DNA of 64,000 nt. Source: Crocosphaera chwakensis CCY0110 (GTDB lineage: Bacteria; Cyanobacteriota; Cyanobacteriia; Cyanobacteriales; Microcystaceae). The stretch covers positions 182,580-246,579 of the forward strand of contig NZ_AAXW01000001.1 in NCBI RefSeq assembly GCF_000169335.1. The letters run 5' to 3'. Positions 61,632-64,000 of this stretch are shown here, one piece after another. The stretch's first letter is position 1, and each line of letters begins with the position of its first letter. Both the position numbers and the translations under genes were made by a program. The notes under the pieces are model-generated. The model had not been told where the DNA came from, did no database searches, and saw only the letters and a program-made list of their open reading frames with translations.

Positions 61632-61918
61632 TTAGAAAAATTTATCTTCTTGATGAGTCAAAATGTTACAATCAGAAGTAGAAAACGCTGTATAAGGGAT
61701 AATTTATTCTGTATCTACTAAAATCGAATCCCTGAACTGTTTGTTCTACATTTCCTTGCAATAATTTAACAGTACAAACAGTACAAGAACTAGCAGAATA
61801 ACAATAGGTAATTTCTTCTTTCGTCGTATCTAAAATTAATTAATTTTTCCCACATAAATCGTCTTTTTTTGATTAGTCTTAAGATTAATCAAAGTAATAG
61901 AAAATACTTTTTTTAATT
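61632..61918 (-). pseudogene. Decayed plant-type [2Fe-2S] ferredoxin gene
   Basis: Three minus-strand frames in succession give a ferredoxin. First VFSITLINLKTNQKKTIYV (N-terminal strand and turn), then ILDTTKEEITYCYSASSCTVCTV with KLLQGNVEQTVQGF (the cluster region; normal proteins have PYSCRxGxCSxC here), then TSDCNILTHQEDKFF and TAA at 61632-61634 (the conserved C-terminus with the fourth cysteine). Several frameshifts and stops separate them, and the first cluster cysteine is lost. The MITE-like copy 2 starts about 34 bp beyond its 5' end. Assignment is by hand translation. Confidence 0.8.
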
Positions 61919-61951
61919 GTTCATTGTCTTTCTCGAAGGTAACGTTATGCT

Positions 61952-62094
61952 CATATCTTGCACCTTCGATAAAAACTAGCTAGTTTAGATAGGGAACAAC
62001 GAACAGGTAAAAGCATTTAATTTTGATGTTAACTTATTAAAAATTGATTATTTTTTCATGGCTTATTAGGTTTACTTGTACTGGTTTAAGATAT
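61952..62094. repeat. MITE-like element, copy 2
   Basis: This 143-bp element pairs with 37774-37914. The left end is CATATCTTGCACC; the right end GGTTTAAGATAT is complementary to it at 10 of 12 positions. Internal blocks (TAACTTATT, TTACTTGTACTG) are shared with copy 1. In addition TCGAAGGT (61933-61940) and ACCTTCGA (61962-61969) form an 8-bp dyad across its left edge that copy 1 lacks. Confidence 0.6.
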
Positions 62095-62308
62095 CATTTA
62101 TGAACTAACTGATAAAATTTCTGAATTGATATAAAGAAAATCTTAGTAAGTTTAATTACTTAGATATTTACCTGAAACTTTTACTTTTGATGAATAATTG
62201 ATTATCTAGTTATTAGCAAAATACAAGCTAATAAGGCATAATGGAATAAAGTCTCTACAATGTCTCACAAAAAACAAACTTTAACTGTAGTAAAGAAACA
62301 ATTTCAAC

Positions 62309-63994
62309 ATGAGAAAAAGTAAAAATCTTAATGATAAAAAATGGTGGGAAACTGGTGTCATTTATCAAATTTATCCCTTGACTTTTGCCGATAGCAATGG
62401 CGATGGAATTGGAGATTTACAAGGAATTATCAAAAAACTAGACTATCTTAATGATGGAGATCCTAATAGTGAAACATCTTTAGGAATTGATGCCATTTGG
62501 TTATCTCCGATTAATCAATCTCCCATGATTGATAATGGCTATGATGTCAGTGATTACTATGATATTAGTGATGCTTTCGGAAGCTTAAAAGATTTTGATA
62601 CTTTACTAACTGAATGTCATCGAAGAGGGATTCAAGTTATCTTAGATTTAGTTGTCAATCATACCTCTAATCAACATAGTTGGTTTATAGAATCTAGTAG
62701 TAGTAAAGATAATCCTAAAAGTGATTGGTACCATTGGCAAGATCCTGCACCCGACGGAGGATTACCAAATAATTGGTTATCTTATTTTGGAGGAACGGGT
62801 TGGACATTTAACGAAACGAGACAACAATATTATTATCATACCTTTAACGAAAACCAACCGGATTTAAACTGGGATATTCCAGAAGTCAAAGCAGCCATTT
62901 TTGACATTATTCGTTTTTGGTTAGATAAGGGAGTTGATGGGTTTAGATTAGATGCTTCTAGTGTTTATAGTAAAGATAAATTTTATCGTTATAATCCTAT
63001 AAAATTTGGTGCAAGTGATAAAAACAACTATAATAATCACCACCATTTATATGATAAAAACTTACCTGAAAATCATCAAATTATTAGAGAGATTAGAAAA
63101 TTAGTAGATGAATATAAAGATCGGGTATTAATTGGGGAAACTTTTATTGATAATCGACTCTATGAGTCCACCATGTTTTATGGGGTTAACAATGATGAAT
63201 TACACCTAGCTTTTACCTTTGAATTTCCCTTTAGTCCTTGGTATCCTGGCTATTTACAGCGAGAAATTATCAAAAAAGAACTGATTACCCCCAACGGTGC
63301 ATGGCCGACTTACTTTTTGGATAACCACGATATTCCAAGACATTTATCCCGTTGGATTGAATGTAGTTTATGTACTAATCCATTAGGAATTGCACAAGCA
63401 TCTGCTGCTATTTTATTAACCATCCGAGGCACTCCTTTTTTATACTATGGTCAAGAAATTGGCATGGTAGATAATTTAGATATTCCTCCTGATCAAATTA
63501 AAGATAATGCTATTATTAAAAGCGATAGCGGAGAATCCCCACCTCCTAGGGATAGTGCAAGAACACCGATGCAATGGAATGATGACGTTAATGCAGGATT
63601 TAGCTTTGGAAAAGATGTTGAACCTTGGCTTCCTGTCAATGAAAATTATACAGAAAAAAATGTAGAAAAAGAGTTAAATGATCCCAACTCGTTATTAAAC
63701 TTTTATCGACAGTTGATTAAAGCAAGAAAAAACAGTGAAGCATTACGGTTTGGTCGTTGGAGTAGTTTAATTCATTATCCTTATGAACATTTAGCTTATA
63801 CCCGAAAAACTGAAGCTGAAACGGTATTAGTATTGATTAACTTTTCCTACGAAAAAGACTTAACATTAGATGAATATGTTGCTCCTTATACTTGGGAAGT
63901 ATTAGTATCTAACGAGAGAGAAGTTTGTAAAATAATTGACTTACCCTCCAAGTTATACCCCTTTGAAGTTTCGGTATTAAGACGAGATAATTAA
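62309..63994 (+). CDS. GH13 family alpha-glucosidase/oligo-1,6-glucosidase-like
   Basis: This 561-residue alpha-amylase superfamily enzyme shows the oligo-1,6-glucosidase / alpha-glucosidase plan: WWETGVIYQIYPLTFADSNG (core VIYQIYPLTF), DGIGDLQGIIKKLDYL, region I LDLVVNHTS, region II GVDGFRLDAS with the nucleophile Asp, region III LIGETF with the acid Glu, and region IV FLDNHDIPRHLSR. It probably hydrolyses alpha-1,4/1,6-linked glucosides from glycogen turnover, or acts on trehalose/sucrose-type substrates. There is no signal peptide. The C-terminal beta domain (LVLINFSYEKDL...) is complete; the stop is at 63992-63994, just before the window end. Confidence 0.88.
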   Translation: MRKSKNLNDKKWWETGVIYQIYPLTFADSNGDGIGDLQGIIKKLDYLNDGDPNSETSLGIDAIWLSPINQSPMIDNGYDVSDYYDISDAFGSLKDFDTLLTECHRRGIQVILDLVVNHTSNQHSWFIESSSSKDNPKSDWYHWQDPAPDGGLPNNWLSYFGGTGWTFNETRQQYYYHTFNENQPDLNWDIPEVKAAIFDIIRFWLDKGVDGFRLDASSVYSKDKFYRYNPIKFGASDKNNYNNHHHLYDKNLPENHQIIREIRKLVDEYKDRVLIGETFIDNRLYESTMFYGVNNDELHLAFTFEFPFSPWYPGYLQREIIKKELITPNGAWPTYFLDNHDIPRHLSRWIECSLCTNPLGIAQASAAILLTIRGTPFLYYGQEIGMVDNLDIPPDQIKDNAIIKSDSGESPPPRDSARTPMQWNDDVNAGFSFGKDVEPWLPVNENYTEKNVEKELNDPNSLLNFYRQLIKARKNSEALRFGRWSSLIHYPYEHLAYTRKTEAETVLVLINFSYEKDLTLDEYVAPYTWEVLVSNEREVCKIIDLPSKLYPFEVSVLRRDN

Positions 63995-64000
63995 TCGTAA

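Larger units (their letters stand above)
61451..62308. other. Intergenic region, 858 bp, with a gene remnant and a repeat element
   Basis: The largest gene-free stretch. It contains, in order, a CTCCTYC-rich tract (61513-61545), a ferredoxin pseudogene on the minus strand (61632-61918), the second MITE-like element (61952-62094) and an AT-rich leader for the GH13 gene. The tract includes ACTCCTCACAC on the minus strand, discussed under rejected ideas. Confidence 0.6.

Overview
The window is chromosomal DNA from a cyanobacterium. More than twenty HIP1 octamers (GCGATCGC) are scattered through it, the non-coding DNA is AT-rich, and many genes belong to cyanobacterial families: pipX-pipY, bicA, cruA, crr6, Tic20, GuaB3, DUF3318, DUF3370, DUF4346 and XisI. 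The mix, together with HypE, fits a unicellular Crocosphaera/Cyanothece-type genome. That placement is an inference; no rRNA gene is present to test it.

Layout. 1-2.4 kb (minus): the cut-off 3'-partial hypE, a chimeric Uma2-type ORF, a pentapeptide-repeat gene and a small zinc-ribbon gene. 2.9-7.2 kb (plus): a PII-like gene, an acyl-lipid desaturase and a large YdiJ-type flavin/Fe-S dehydrogenase one base later. 7.1-8.1 kb (minus): pipX-pipY. 8.2-12.7 kb (plus): cofG, doxX, an old-yellow-enzyme reductase, a GIY-YIG protein and Tic20. 12.6-20.8 kb: FAH-family hydrolase, rpsF, a Gfo/Idh/MocA oxidoreductase, ctaA-ctaB (haem O/A synthesis), guaB3 and DUF3370. 20.9-28.7 kb (mostly minus): folK, a TPR/beta-barrel protein, an RND efflux permease, a secreted Cys protein, tRNA-Cys, a 2'-5' RNA ligase-like protein, a methyltransferase-like protein and an M50-CBS protease. 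28.9-33.4 kb (plus): DUF3318, a STAS-sugar transferase fusion overlapping an RsbW-like ATPase, and the lycopene cyclase cruA. 33.5-37.5 kb: an xisH remnant with xisI, and a histidine kinase/receiver/receiver-PAS-GGDEF operon. 38-40.4 kb (minus): ugd and uxs, the route to UDP-xylose. 40.7-49.5 kb: pyruvate kinase, DUF4346, two divergent secreted protease-like genes flanking a perfect CRP-type site, a truncated VWA protein, a GH10-like protein, an alpha-hydroxy-acid oxidase with an aberrant tail and a NUDIX hydrolase. 49.6-59.2 kb: crr6, a DsbA-like protein, an SGNH hydrolase, surE, DUF2079, an MscS channel, hisS, an orphan BrnA-like antitoxin and a SMI1-pentapeptide fusion. 59.7-64 kb (plus): bicA, a decayed ferredoxin gene and a GH13 alpha-glucosidase.

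Most of the content is core metabolism and photosynthesis-related housekeeping. PipX/PipY, the PII-like protein and BicA touch carbon/nitrogen balance. Ugd, Uxs and the STAS-sugar transferase pair point to regulated cell-surface polysaccharide.

The unusual layer is gene decay and small repeats. By eye I found gene remnants that automated ORF calling misses: xisH, brnT, a ferredoxin, a secreted peptide with two stops, the N-terminus of a VWA protein and a coding-like tail after ctaB. There is also a DUF4386/Uma2 chimera, a pair of ~142-bp elements with inverted ends, and a second MITE-like element. No complete transposase, prophage or CRISPR array is present.
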